Of a stretch of 5,270 nucleotides of DNA, positions 1 through 5,270 are shown piece by piece. The notes beneath the pieces were generated by a model that did no database searches, had not been told where the DNA came from, and saw nothing but the letters and a program-made list of their open reading frames with translations. Source of the DNA: an uncultured bacterium (lineage in GTDB: Bacteria; Gemmatimonadota; Gemmatimonadetes; Palauibacterales; KS3-K002); the NCBI GenBank assembly GCA_947581845.1, contig CANPVY010000065.1, forward strand, positions 1 through 5,270, read 5' to 3'. Numbering within the stretch: position 1 is the first letter of the stretch; the number at the start of each line of letters is the position of its first letter. The translations under genes and the position numbers were made by a program.

Positions 1-1
1 G

Positions 2-181
2 GCGGGACCGTTTGTCGCCCGCGCGATTGCCTGTCCCGGGCAGAACCGCACCTACTACATGGATGCCTGGCTGTTTGCGCCCGGAACGAACAAGTACCCG
101 TATCTGCGCCAGCTCGAGATCCTGCTGGATTCATTCCGCTGCACGGAGGCGACTTCCACCATGGACGAAGCGGGCACGTAG
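2..181 (+). CDS. C-terminal end of an unidentified protein, possibly DUF4837-like (5' partial)
   Basis: An open frame enters from the left edge and ends at TAG, giving 59 residues that begin AGPFVARAIACPG and end FRCTEATSTMDEAGT. It is coding by its codon use, by stopping just before dnaE in a same-strand layout, and by a protein-like pattern: an aromatic beta-strand segment (RTYYMDAWLFAPG) followed by an amphipathic helix (YLRQLEILLDSF). A GPF start, a 'D-A-W-L-F-A-P-G' strand and a final 'R-Q-L-E' helix resemble, from memory, the C-terminus of DUF4837 lipoproteins of the Bacteroidota/Gemmatimonadota group. That assignment is tentative, and the function is unknown. The last 15 or so residues look disordered. 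The stop is in the same frame as dnaE, with two sense codons between TAG and the dnaE ATG, so translation of the two genes is probably coupled. Confidence 0.6.
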   Translation, partial: AGPFVARAIACPGQNRTYYMDAWLFAPGTNKYPYLRQLEILLDSFRCTEATSTMDEAGT

Positions 182-187
182 GTCGCC

Positions 188-3100
188 ATGTCCTTCGTCC
201 ACCTGCACACGCACAGCGAGTACTCGCTACTGGACGGCGGGAACAAACTGGACGCGCTGGTCGATCGCGCCGTCGAGTTCGGTATGCCAGCGCTGGCCCT
301 CACCGATCACGGCAACTTGCACGGGGCCCGGCGCTTCTACGATGCCGCCGGGGCCCGAGGCCTCAAGCCGATCATTGGCTGTGAGGTCTACGTGGCCTTC
401 GGCGATCGGCGCTCGAAGGAGCAACCGGCCGACGCGCCAGCCGACCACGCCCACCTGGTCCTGCTGGCGCGGGACATGGCGGGCTATCGCAACCTGGTGA
501 AGCTGGTCTCGATCGGGCACGTCGAGGGCTTCTATCGCCGGCCGCGTATCGACCGCCAGGTTCTGGAGGAGCACGCGCGCGGCCTGGTATGTCTGTCGGC
601 CTGCATGTCGGGCGAGCTGGCGCTCCATCTGCTGGCGAACCGGTACGACAGGGCGAAGGCCGCCGCAGAGTGGCACGCCCGCCTGTTCGGCGAAGGGTAC
701 TACTGGTTGGAAGTCCAGGATCACGGGATCCCCGGCGAGGAGGTGGTGCGCAGCGGCATCTACCAGCTGGCGGAGGAGCTCGGACTCCCGCTGGTGGCCA
801 CGAACGACGCCCACTACTTGAACCGCGAGGACGCCGAGGCCCACGACATCCTGCTCTGCATCGGCACCGGCAAGGATCGCGACGATCCGAAGCGGCTGCG
901 CTTCTACGGACAGGAGAGCTACTTCAAGTCGGCGGAAGAGATGGCCGTTGCCTTCCCCGATCGGCCTGAGCTGCTGGCGAACACGCTCAGAGTGGCTGAG
1001 CTGTGTGACCTAGAATTCGAGGAGAAGGTCTACCTGCCAGAGTTCCCACGGCCAGCGGACTACGAGTCGGAGGATGAGCTGCTGCGCGAGCTGGCCCAGA
1101 GTGGTGCCAGGGAGCGCTATGGCGAGCCGCTGCCGCCGGAGGTGCGTGAGCGCCTGGATTACGAGCTCGGCGTCATTATGAAGCTCGGCTACAGCGGCTA
1201 CTTCCTCATCGTCTGGGATTTCATCCGCGCAGCGCGGGAGGCCGGCATCCCGGTCGGCCCGGGCCGGGGCTCCGCGGCTGGCTCGCTGGTGGCCTATGCG
1301 CTGAGGATCACGGATATCGACCCGCTGCGCTTCGGTCTCTTGTTCGAGCGCTTCCTGAATCCGGATCGCGTCTCGCTGCCGGATATCGATGTCGACTTCT
1401 GCTATGAGCGGCGCGGTGAGGTCATCGAGTATGTCAGGACCAAGTACGGCGCCGATTCGGTGGGCCAGATCGTCACCTTCGGGACCATGCAGGCCAGGGC
1501 CGTGGTGCGCGACGTGGGACGCACACTCGGGTTCACCCCTGCGGAGACCGACCGCATCGCCAAGCTGATCCCCAGCTCGCCGGGCTACTCGCTTGGCGTG
1601 ACAGAGGCCGTGAAGCGGGTCGAGGAGCTGAGAACCCTCTATGAAGGGGAGGCACGCTACAGAGAGCTGCTCGACTACGCCGCCACTCTGGAAGGCCTGT
1701 CGCGGCACACGTCGGTCCACGCGGCGGGCGTGGTCATCGCGCCCGGCCCGCTGGCGGACTACGTACCCGTTATGACGGCGACGACGCGCGGTGCGGGGGC
1801 CGATTCGCAGAACGGCGACCTGGTGATCACGCAATACGACATGGTGAGCCTGGAGCGCTGCGGGATGCTGAAGTTCGATTTCCTCGGCTTGCGCACACTC
1901 ACCGTGATCAGCGACGCCGTGGAGATGGTCCGCCAGCGTCACGGAATAGAGATCGACTGGGACGATCTCGGCCTCGACGACCCCGAGGTCTACGAGATGC
2001 TGGCCAGCGGCGCGACGGCCGGTGTCTTCCAGTTCGAGTCCTCCCTGGCTACGGACAAGCTGCGGACCATGCACTGCGATCGCTTCGACGACCTCATCGC
2101 GGTCAACGCGCTTATCCGTCCCGGCCCTCTCGACTCCGGCATGACGGACGTCTACATCCGGCGCAAGCGCGGCAGCGAGCAGATCAGTTACCCGCATGCG
2201 AGCCTTGAGGACATCCTTGAGCCGACCTACGGCGTGATCACCTATCAAGAGCAAGTGATGCGGGCGGCGAACGCGATGGCCGGCTTCAGCCTCGCCGAGG
2301 CCGACGTACTCAGAAAGGCCGTAGGTAAGAAGGATCCCGTGCTCATCCGCCAGGAACTCGGCCGCTTCATCGATCGGGCCCGCGAGCGCGGGGTCAGCCG
2401 GCGCGACGCCGAGCATGTCGCCTCGCTGCTGGAGACGTTCGGTCGCTATGGCTTCAACAAGGCGCACGCCGCAGCGTACGCGGTGCTTTCCTACCGGACC
2501 GCCTGGCTCAAGCGTCACTACCCGGCGGAGTTCATGGCCGCGCTACTGACCTCGGAGATCGGCAACACGGACAAGGTGGTGGGCTACATCAGTGAATGCC
2601 GCAACCTGGGCCTGCAGGTGCTTCCGCCCCACGTCAACGAGTCAGGCTACAAGTTCACGGTGGTCGGCGACCATGCCATCCGGTTCGGCCTCGGTGCGAT
2701 CCGTGGCGTTGGGAAGTCAGCGATCGACTCGATCATCCGGACCCGCGAACAGGACGGTCTCTTCACCTCGCTCTTTGATTTCTGCAACCGGGTCGACTTA
2801 CGGCTCAACAACAAGCGCGTCATCGAAGCACTGATCGGGGCCGGCGCCTTCGACGGACTGGCACCCCGCGCTGCGCTGGCGGAAGGGGTGGAAGCGACAC
2901 TGCGCGAAGCGCAGCTGCGGCAGCGCGAGCGTGAGCTCGGCCAGCACAGTCTGTTCGGCGGCGACGAGGGACCCGAGGGGCAGCCGCCGCCGTTGCCGGA
3001 GGTTGCCGAGTGGTCGGAGGCGGAGAAGCTGGCGCGCGAGAAGGAGCTGGTCGGCTTCTTCGTGTCGGGCCACCCTCTCGACGCTCACCGTGACCTAGTG

Positions 3101-3673
3101 GATCTGTACGCGCGCCGCGCGAACACGAGCGCCCTGGTCGAGCGGCGCGACCAGAAGGTGGAAGTGGCGTGCGTGGTCACGGAGGTCGCGCGCCGCATCT
3201 CGCGTCGGGACGGCTCGGAGTGGGCGCGGCTCACCTTCGAGGACTACCAAGGTACAGCCACCGCCCTCGCCTTTCGCGAGGCCTGGGGTAAGCACCGCGA
3301 TGTGCTCGAGGTCGGGCAACCGGTGTTGCTGCGTGGCAGTGTCTCGGGCCGGGTGCGCGATGAAGGGAACCCACCCCTCTTCCTCGATGAGGTCCTGCCT
3401 CTCGATAGTCTCTATGACAGCGGACGGGTCGCCGTGTGCCTGGAACTTGCAGCCGGCACGGAGCTCGATGCGGAACGCCTCGAGCAGGCGATCACGATCG
3501 CGCGCGCCCACCCCGGCCCCGCCGCCATCCAGGTCGTCCTGCAGAACGGCGTCGACGAGCCGTCGCGGCTGCGCTCACGAGCCCTTTCCGTGATGCCGGA
3601 GCCAGCCGTGCTGGCTCAGCTGCGCACGGTCTTCGGGGCCCAGAGGGTACGCCTAGTGGAGGTGCCGCGCTAG
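188..3673 (+). CDS. dnaE: DNA polymerase III subunit alpha (replicative polymerase)
   Basis: This is the catalytic subunit of the chromosomal replicase, which extends primers in the cytoplasm with the beta clamp and clamp loader. At 1161 residues it matches full-length DnaE (E. coli 1160). Domains in order: PHP domain, about 1-280 (HLHTHSEYSLLDG, LTDHGN, NDAHYL); polymerase core, with GPGRGSAAGS at 357-366, the catalytic aspartates D401 and D403 in PDIDVDF and the third, D564, in KFDFLGLRT; VNALIRPGP (639-647) and GRYGFNKAHAAAYA (752-765); helix-hairpin-helix region around 830-890; a QHSLF clamp-binding motif at 919-923; OB fold about 988-1070; and a C-terminal tau-binding-like domain to 1161. 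All nine PHP metal ligands appear present, so intrinsic 3'-5' exonuclease proofreading is likely. The ATG is the only possible start, because an in-frame TAG lies three codons upstream. No strong ribosome binding site precedes it, so coupling to the gene before it is probable. It is the DnaE type, not PolC, because there is no DnaQ-like exonuclease insert in the PHP domain. Confidence 0.98.
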   Translation: MSFVHLHTHSEYSLLDGGNKLDALVDRAVEFGMPALALTDHGNLHGARRFYDAAGARGLKPIIGCEVYVAFGDRRSKEQPADAPADHAHLVLLARDMAGYRNLVKLVSIGHVEGFYRRPRIDRQVLEEHARGLVCLSACMSGELALHLLANRYDRAKAAAEWHARLFGEGYYWLEVQDHGIPGEEVVRSGIYQLAEELGLPLVATNDAHYLNREDAEAHDILLCIGTGKDRDDPKRLRFYGQESYFKSAEEMAVAFPDRPELLANTLRVAELCDLEFEEKVYLPEFPRPADYESEDELLRELAQSGARERYGEPLPPEVRERLDYELGVIMKLGYSGYFLIVWDFIRAAREAGIPVGPGRGSAAGSLVAYALRITDIDPLRFGLLFERFLNPDRVSLPDIDVDFCYERRGEVIEYVRTKYGADSVGQIVTFGTMQARAVVRDVGRTLGFTPAETDRIAKLIPSSPGYSLGVTEAVKRVEELRTLYEGEARYRELLDYAATLEGLSRHTSVHAAGVVIAPGPLADYVPVMTATTRGAGADSQNGDLVITQYDMVSLERCGMLKFDFLGLRTLTVISDAVEMVRQRHGIEIDWDDLGLDDPEVYEMLASGATAGVFQFESSLATDKLRTMHCDRFDDLIAVNALIRPGPLDSGMTDVYIRRKRGSEQISYPHASLEDILEPTYGVITYQEQVMRAANAMAGFSLAEADVLRKAVGKKDPVLIRQELGRFIDRARERGVSRRDAEHVASLLETFGRYGFNKAHAAAYAVLSYRTAWLKRHYPAEFMAALLTSEIGNTDKVVGYISECRNLGLQVLPPHVNESGYKFTVVGDHAIRFGLGAIRGVGKSAIDSIIRTREQDGLFTSLFDFCNRVDLRLNNKRVIEALIGAGAFDGLAPRAALAEGVEATLREAQLRQRERELGQHSLFGGDEGPEGQPPPLPEVAEWSEAEKLAREKELVGFFVSGHPLDAHRDLVDLYARRANTSALVERRDQKVEVACVVTEVARRISRRDGSEWARLTFEDYQGTATALAFREAWGKHRDVLEVGQPVLLRGSVSGRVRDEGNPPLFLDEVLPLDSLYDSGRVAVCLELAAGTELDAERLEQAITIARAHPGPAAIQVVLQNGVDEPSRLRSRALSVMPEPAVLAQLRTVFGAQRVRLVEVPR
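2942..2956 (+). other. dnaE: Internal beta-clamp-binding motif of DnaE (QHSLF)
   Basis: Codons 919-923 encode Q-H-S-L-F, which fits the Qxx(L/M)F clamp-binding pentapeptide. It sits at almost the same residue number as the internal clamp motif QADMF of E. coli DnaE (about 920-924), just after the helix-hairpin-helix region and ahead of a Gly/Pro-rich linker (residues 924-936). In the family this site ties the polymerase to the sliding clamp and is needed for processive synthesis. Assignment is by motif and position. Confidence 0.85.
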
Positions 3674-3699
3674 GCGGAGCCGGCCTCGCCCGCCGGGGT

Positions 3700-3715
3700 C
3701 AGATCTCACCATCTG
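3700..3715. repeat. Short inverted repeat CAGAT-6-ATCTG
   Basis: CAGAT (3700-3704) and ATCTG (3711-3715) form perfect 5-base arms around CTCACC. The pairing does not extend outward. The repeat lies just upstream of the putative accA -10 element, roughly where an activator or an operator could sit. An inverted repeat this short can easily occur by chance in 115 bases, so function is only a possibility. Confidence 0.25.
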
Positions 3716-3732
3716 TCTATGTGGCGTCGTTC

Positions 3733-3741
3733 TGCTATCTT
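3733..3741 (+). promoter_or_regulatory. Possible extended -10 promoter element for accA
   Basis: The bases TGCTATCTT contain an extended-10 TG, one spacer base, and a hexamer TATCTT that matches TATAAT at four of six positions. The element sits in the most AT-rich stretch of the gap, about 47 bases before the accA ATG. No good -35 hexamer lies 16-18 bases upstream (best is CTGTCT at 3713-3718, three of six), which extended -10 promoters can tolerate. A sigma-70-type promoter here is plausible but unproven; TATTAA at 3741-3746 is an alternative -10. Confidence 0.3.
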
Positions 3742-3788
3742 ATTAAGCTGCGCGCTGTTCCGAGCAGACGAGATCATCAACGGCGATC

Positions 3789-4751
3789 ATGGCGACCCAT
3801 CACGAGTTCGAGCGCTCGATCAGGGAAGTCAAGTCCCAAATCACGCGCTTGAAAGAGCTAGCCGACGCAAGGGGGCTCGACGTGGACGCTGAGCTCAGGA
3901 AGCTGGAGGCCCGCTTGCAGGAACTGCAGGCCGAGACCTTCAAGGCGCTCACTCCCATGGAGCGTGTGCAGATCGCCCGGCACCTGCAGCGTCCGCACGC
4001 GCTTGACATCATTGAACGTGTCTTCAGCGACTTCATCGAGCTGCATGGTGACCGTGCGTTTCGCGACGATCCGGCCGTGGTCTGCGGTTGGGCGCGCTTC
4101 GGCGACCGCTCCGTCATGGTGATCGCCCAGCAGAAGGGTCGCAGCACGAAAGAGAACCTGAGCCGCAACTTCGCTATGATGCACCCGGAGGGATACCGCA
4201 AGGCGCTGCGCATGATGCGGATGGCTGAGAAGTTCAAGCGGCCAGTGGTCACGATCATTGACACGCCGGCGGCGTACCCGGGGATCGGCGCTGAGGAGCG
4301 CGGCCAGGCTGAGGCCATCGCCCGCAACCTGCTCGAGATGTCGCTGATCGAGACCCCAATCCTCGCCGTAGTGATCGGCGAGGGCGGCAGCGGCGGCGCG
4401 CTGGGCCTGAGCGTTACTGACCGGATCCTGATGCTCGAGTACGCGATCTACTCGGTCATCTCGCCGGAAGGCTGCGCGTCGATCTTGTGGAGAGAGAACA
4501 CCGAGGAGGCGCGCGCGCAGGCCGCAGCCGCGCTCAGACTCACAGCGCCTGACCTCTACGAGCTGGGCGTGATTGACGAAGTGTTGCCAGAGCCCGAGGG
4601 AGGCGCACACCAGGACTGGGATCGCACGGCCGAGATCGTGGCGGAAGCCTTGAGGCGACATCTGAATGAGCTGTACAAGCAGCCGCTGGCCGAGCTGCTC
4701 AAGGGTCGCTACGCGAAATACCGCAAGCTGGGTGCCTGGTCCGGTGACTGA
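3789..4751 (+). CDS. accA: Acetyl-CoA carboxylase carboxyltransferase subunit alpha
   Basis: Together with AccD this subunit forms the alpha2beta2 carboxyltransferase, which moves CO2 from carboxybiotin on AccB to acetyl-CoA. The product is malonyl-CoA, in the first committed step of fatty acid synthesis in the cytoplasm. The protein is 320 residues (E. coli AccA 319) and complete. Residues 4-52 form the charged helical N-terminal segment typical of AccA. The crotonase-like carboxyltransferase fold follows, with HGDRA (86-90), GRSTKENLSRNFAMMHPEGY (117-136), IIDTPAAYPGIGAEERGQ (156-173), the glycine-rich oxyanion-hole loop GEGGSGGALG (197-206) and SPEGCASILW (225-234). The ATG at 3789 is the only start: the frame is closed by TAA at 3744 and has no other start codon in between. 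No clear Shine-Dalgarno sequence is present; the nearest purine run (GACGAGA) lies about 15 bases upstream. accD, accB and accC are not in the window. The gene overlaps the following RicT-like gene by 8 bases. Confidence 0.98.
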   Translation: MATHHEFERSIREVKSQITRLKELADARGLDVDAELRKLEARLQELQAETFKALTPMERVQIARHLQRPHALDIIERVFSDFIELHGDRAFRDDPAVVCGWARFGDRSVMVIAQQKGRSTKENLSRNFAMMHPEGYRKALRMMRMAEKFKRPVVTIIDTPAAYPGIGAEERGQAEAIARNLLEMSLIETPILAVVIGEGGSGGALGLSVTDRILMLEYAIYSVISPEGCASILWRENTEEARAQAAAALRLTAPDLYELGVIDEVLPEPEGGAHQDWDRTAEIVAEALRRHLNELYKQPLAELLKGRYAKYRKLGAWSGD

Positions 4752-5270
4752 TCAAGCGAAGCGCAACGGCAACGGGTCGCCCGAGCGGCCCGCACCCCCG
4801 CTGCCCTCCCCAGGGGACCGGATCATTCGCCGGGGCCCGGAGCCACAGCTGATTGAAGTGCTGTTCAAGGGCAAGCGGCGTGAGTTCTTCACGGCGCACC
4901 TGGTTCCGCCGCTGAGGGCGCTGGAATACGTGGTCGTTGAGGCCGATCGCGGACAGAACCTCGGCATGGTCAGCGCTGTGGGTAGCTTGGCGAAGAGCAA
5001 GTGCCACGCATGCGACGATTGCGACCCGAACAGCACACCGGGTAGGAAGGTGCTGCGGCGCGCCGCACCTGTGGATGTCGAGCGGGCGCTCGGCTTGCGG
5101 GCCGAGGAGGGCGATGTTCGCCAGGATGTCCGCCGTATGGTGTCGGACCACAACCTGAAGATGAAGATCAGCGATGCCGAATGGCAGTGGGATCGGAACA
5201 AGCTGATCATCTACTTCACTGCGGATAAACGGGTCGACTTTCGTGTGCTGGTCCGCAGTTTGGCCAAGAA
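4744..5270 (+). CDS. ricT: PSP1-domain protein of the RicT/YaaT family (3' partial)
   Basis: The frame opens at GTG, overlaps the accA stop (GTGACTGA) and runs off the right edge after 175 complete codons. Residues 36-175 align by eye with Bacillus subtilis RicT (YaaT): LIEVLFKGKRREFF at the domain start, EYVVVEADRGQNLG (61-74), VLRRA (103-107), then NLKMKISDAEWQWDRNKLI (137-155) and YFTADKRVDFRVLVRSLAK (157-175), the family signature. The cysteine-rich GGIGPCG...CC region expected next is cut off. In Bacillus, RicT joins RicA and RicF in an Fe-S complex that influences RNase Y-dependent RNA processing and sporulation or competence; the role in this organism is unknown. Two oddities are visible. 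Residues 1-34 are a Pro/Arg-rich extension, likely disordered, that Bacillus RicT lacks. A C87-x2-C90-x2-C93 cluster lies in the PSP1 N-terminal half. An in-frame GTG at 4732 is an alternative start. No good ribosome binding site precedes either one, so coupling to accA is likely. Confidence 0.88.
   Translation, partial: MTDQAKRNGNGSPERPAPPLPSPGDRIIRRGPEPQLIEVLFKGKRREFFTAHLVPPLRALEYVVVEADRGQNLGMVSAVGSLAKSKCHACDDCDPNSTPGRKVLRRAAPVDVERALGLRAEEGDVRQDVRRMVSDHNLKMKISDAEWQWDRNKLIIYFTADKRVDFRVLVRSLAK

Larger units (their letters stand above)
3674..3788. other. dnaE-accA intergenic region
   Basis: This 115-base gap is the only non-coding stretch. It starts GC-rich with a short hairpin (arms CCGGC at 3680-3684 and GCCGG at 3692-3696, 7-base loop) that has no following T-run, so intrinsic termination is unlikely. 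Next come GGGGTCAGATCT (3695-3706), a CAGAT/ATCTG inverted repeat and an AT-rich patch at 3731-3746 that stands out against its surroundings. From 3747 to the accA ATG the accA frame is open but has no start codon. The layout suggests that accA can be transcribed from its own promoter and also by readthrough from dnaE. Confidence 0.7.

Noticed and set aside
12..500. A 162-codon + strand frame across the start of dnaE
   Set aside because: It runs through both the upstream gene end and the PHP domain in another frame, and its Ser/Arg/Thr/Pro-rich translation is a typical GC-rich frame shadow.
1776..1834. Possible insertion in DnaE around residues 530-545 (TATTRGAGADSQNGDL)
   Set aside because: This Gly/Ala-rich loop before the third catalytic aspartate varies in length across the family and keeps the frame, so it is ordinary loop variation.
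1010..2518. A 502-codon open frame on the - strand inside dnaE
   Set aside because: It lies wholly within an unmistakable dnaE and has no recognisable domain in its translation. Long antisense frames of this kind are expected where third positions are mostly G or C.
3680..3696. Hairpin CCGGC-7-GCCGG just after the dnaE stop as an intrinsic terminator
   Set aside because: The stem is only 5 pairs and no T-run follows (next bases are GGTCAGATC). Hairpins this size are common in GC-rich DNA.
3858..4661. A 267-codon open frame on the - strand inside accA
   Set aside because: The + strand accA is complete and has all family motifs. The antisense translation has no family resemblance and no promoter or binding site of its own.
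4752..5210. Two - strand frames (4699-5151 and 4752-5210) and a + strand frame (4937-5158) in the last 500 bases
   Set aside because: The RicT-like frame starting at GTG 4744 aligns residue by residue with a known family across this stretch, so the others are shadows.
1..5270. Search for mobile elements, CRISPR repeats, tRNA or rRNA genes and a novel defence-type system
   Set aside because: Nearly every base belongs to four conserved-type or same-strand genes. No transposase, regularly spaced repeats, tRNA-like cloverleaf or unusual gene cluster was visible.

Overview
This window holds housekeeping genes from a GC-rich bacterium. Four genes all read on the + strand and cover nearly the whole window. 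In order they are: the last 59 codons of an unidentified protein (possibly DUF4837-like), a complete DNA polymerase III alpha subunit (dnaE), a complete acetyl-CoA carboxylase carboxyltransferase alpha subunit (accA), and the first 175 codons of a PSP1-domain protein of the RicT/YaaT family that runs off the right edge. The strong G/C preference at third codon positions is the same in all four, so nothing looks recently acquired.

The junctions are tight except for one. The upstream gene stops 6 bases before dnaE. accA and the RicT-like gene overlap by 8 bases. Only the 115-base dnaE-accA gap is non-coding. It holds a GC-rich hairpin too weak to call a terminator, a small inverted repeat, and an AT-rich stretch with a possible extended -10 promoter element for accA. 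None of the three visible gene starts has a good Shine-Dalgarno sequence.

The organism is probably not a gammaproteobacterium, although dnaE-accA adjacency is also known there (E. coli). DnaE keeps a full set of PHP-domain metal ligands, which E. coli has partly lost, and a RicT/PSP1 protein follows accA, a family E. coli lacks. A GC-rich member of the FCB group, such as Gemmatimonadota, is my best guess. It rests on gene order, the PSP1 gene and a tentative DUF4837-like upstream neighbour, not on a database search.

The gene products act in chromosome replication (DnaE), the first committed step of fatty acid synthesis (AccA, which needs AccD, AccB and AccC from elsewhere) and probably RNA processing or signalling (RicT-like). 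I found no mobile element, CRISPR array, RNA gene or undescribed multi-gene system. The observation most worth checking is a CxxCxxC cysteine cluster in the N-terminal half of the RicT-like protein, where Bacillus RicT, as I remember it, has none.
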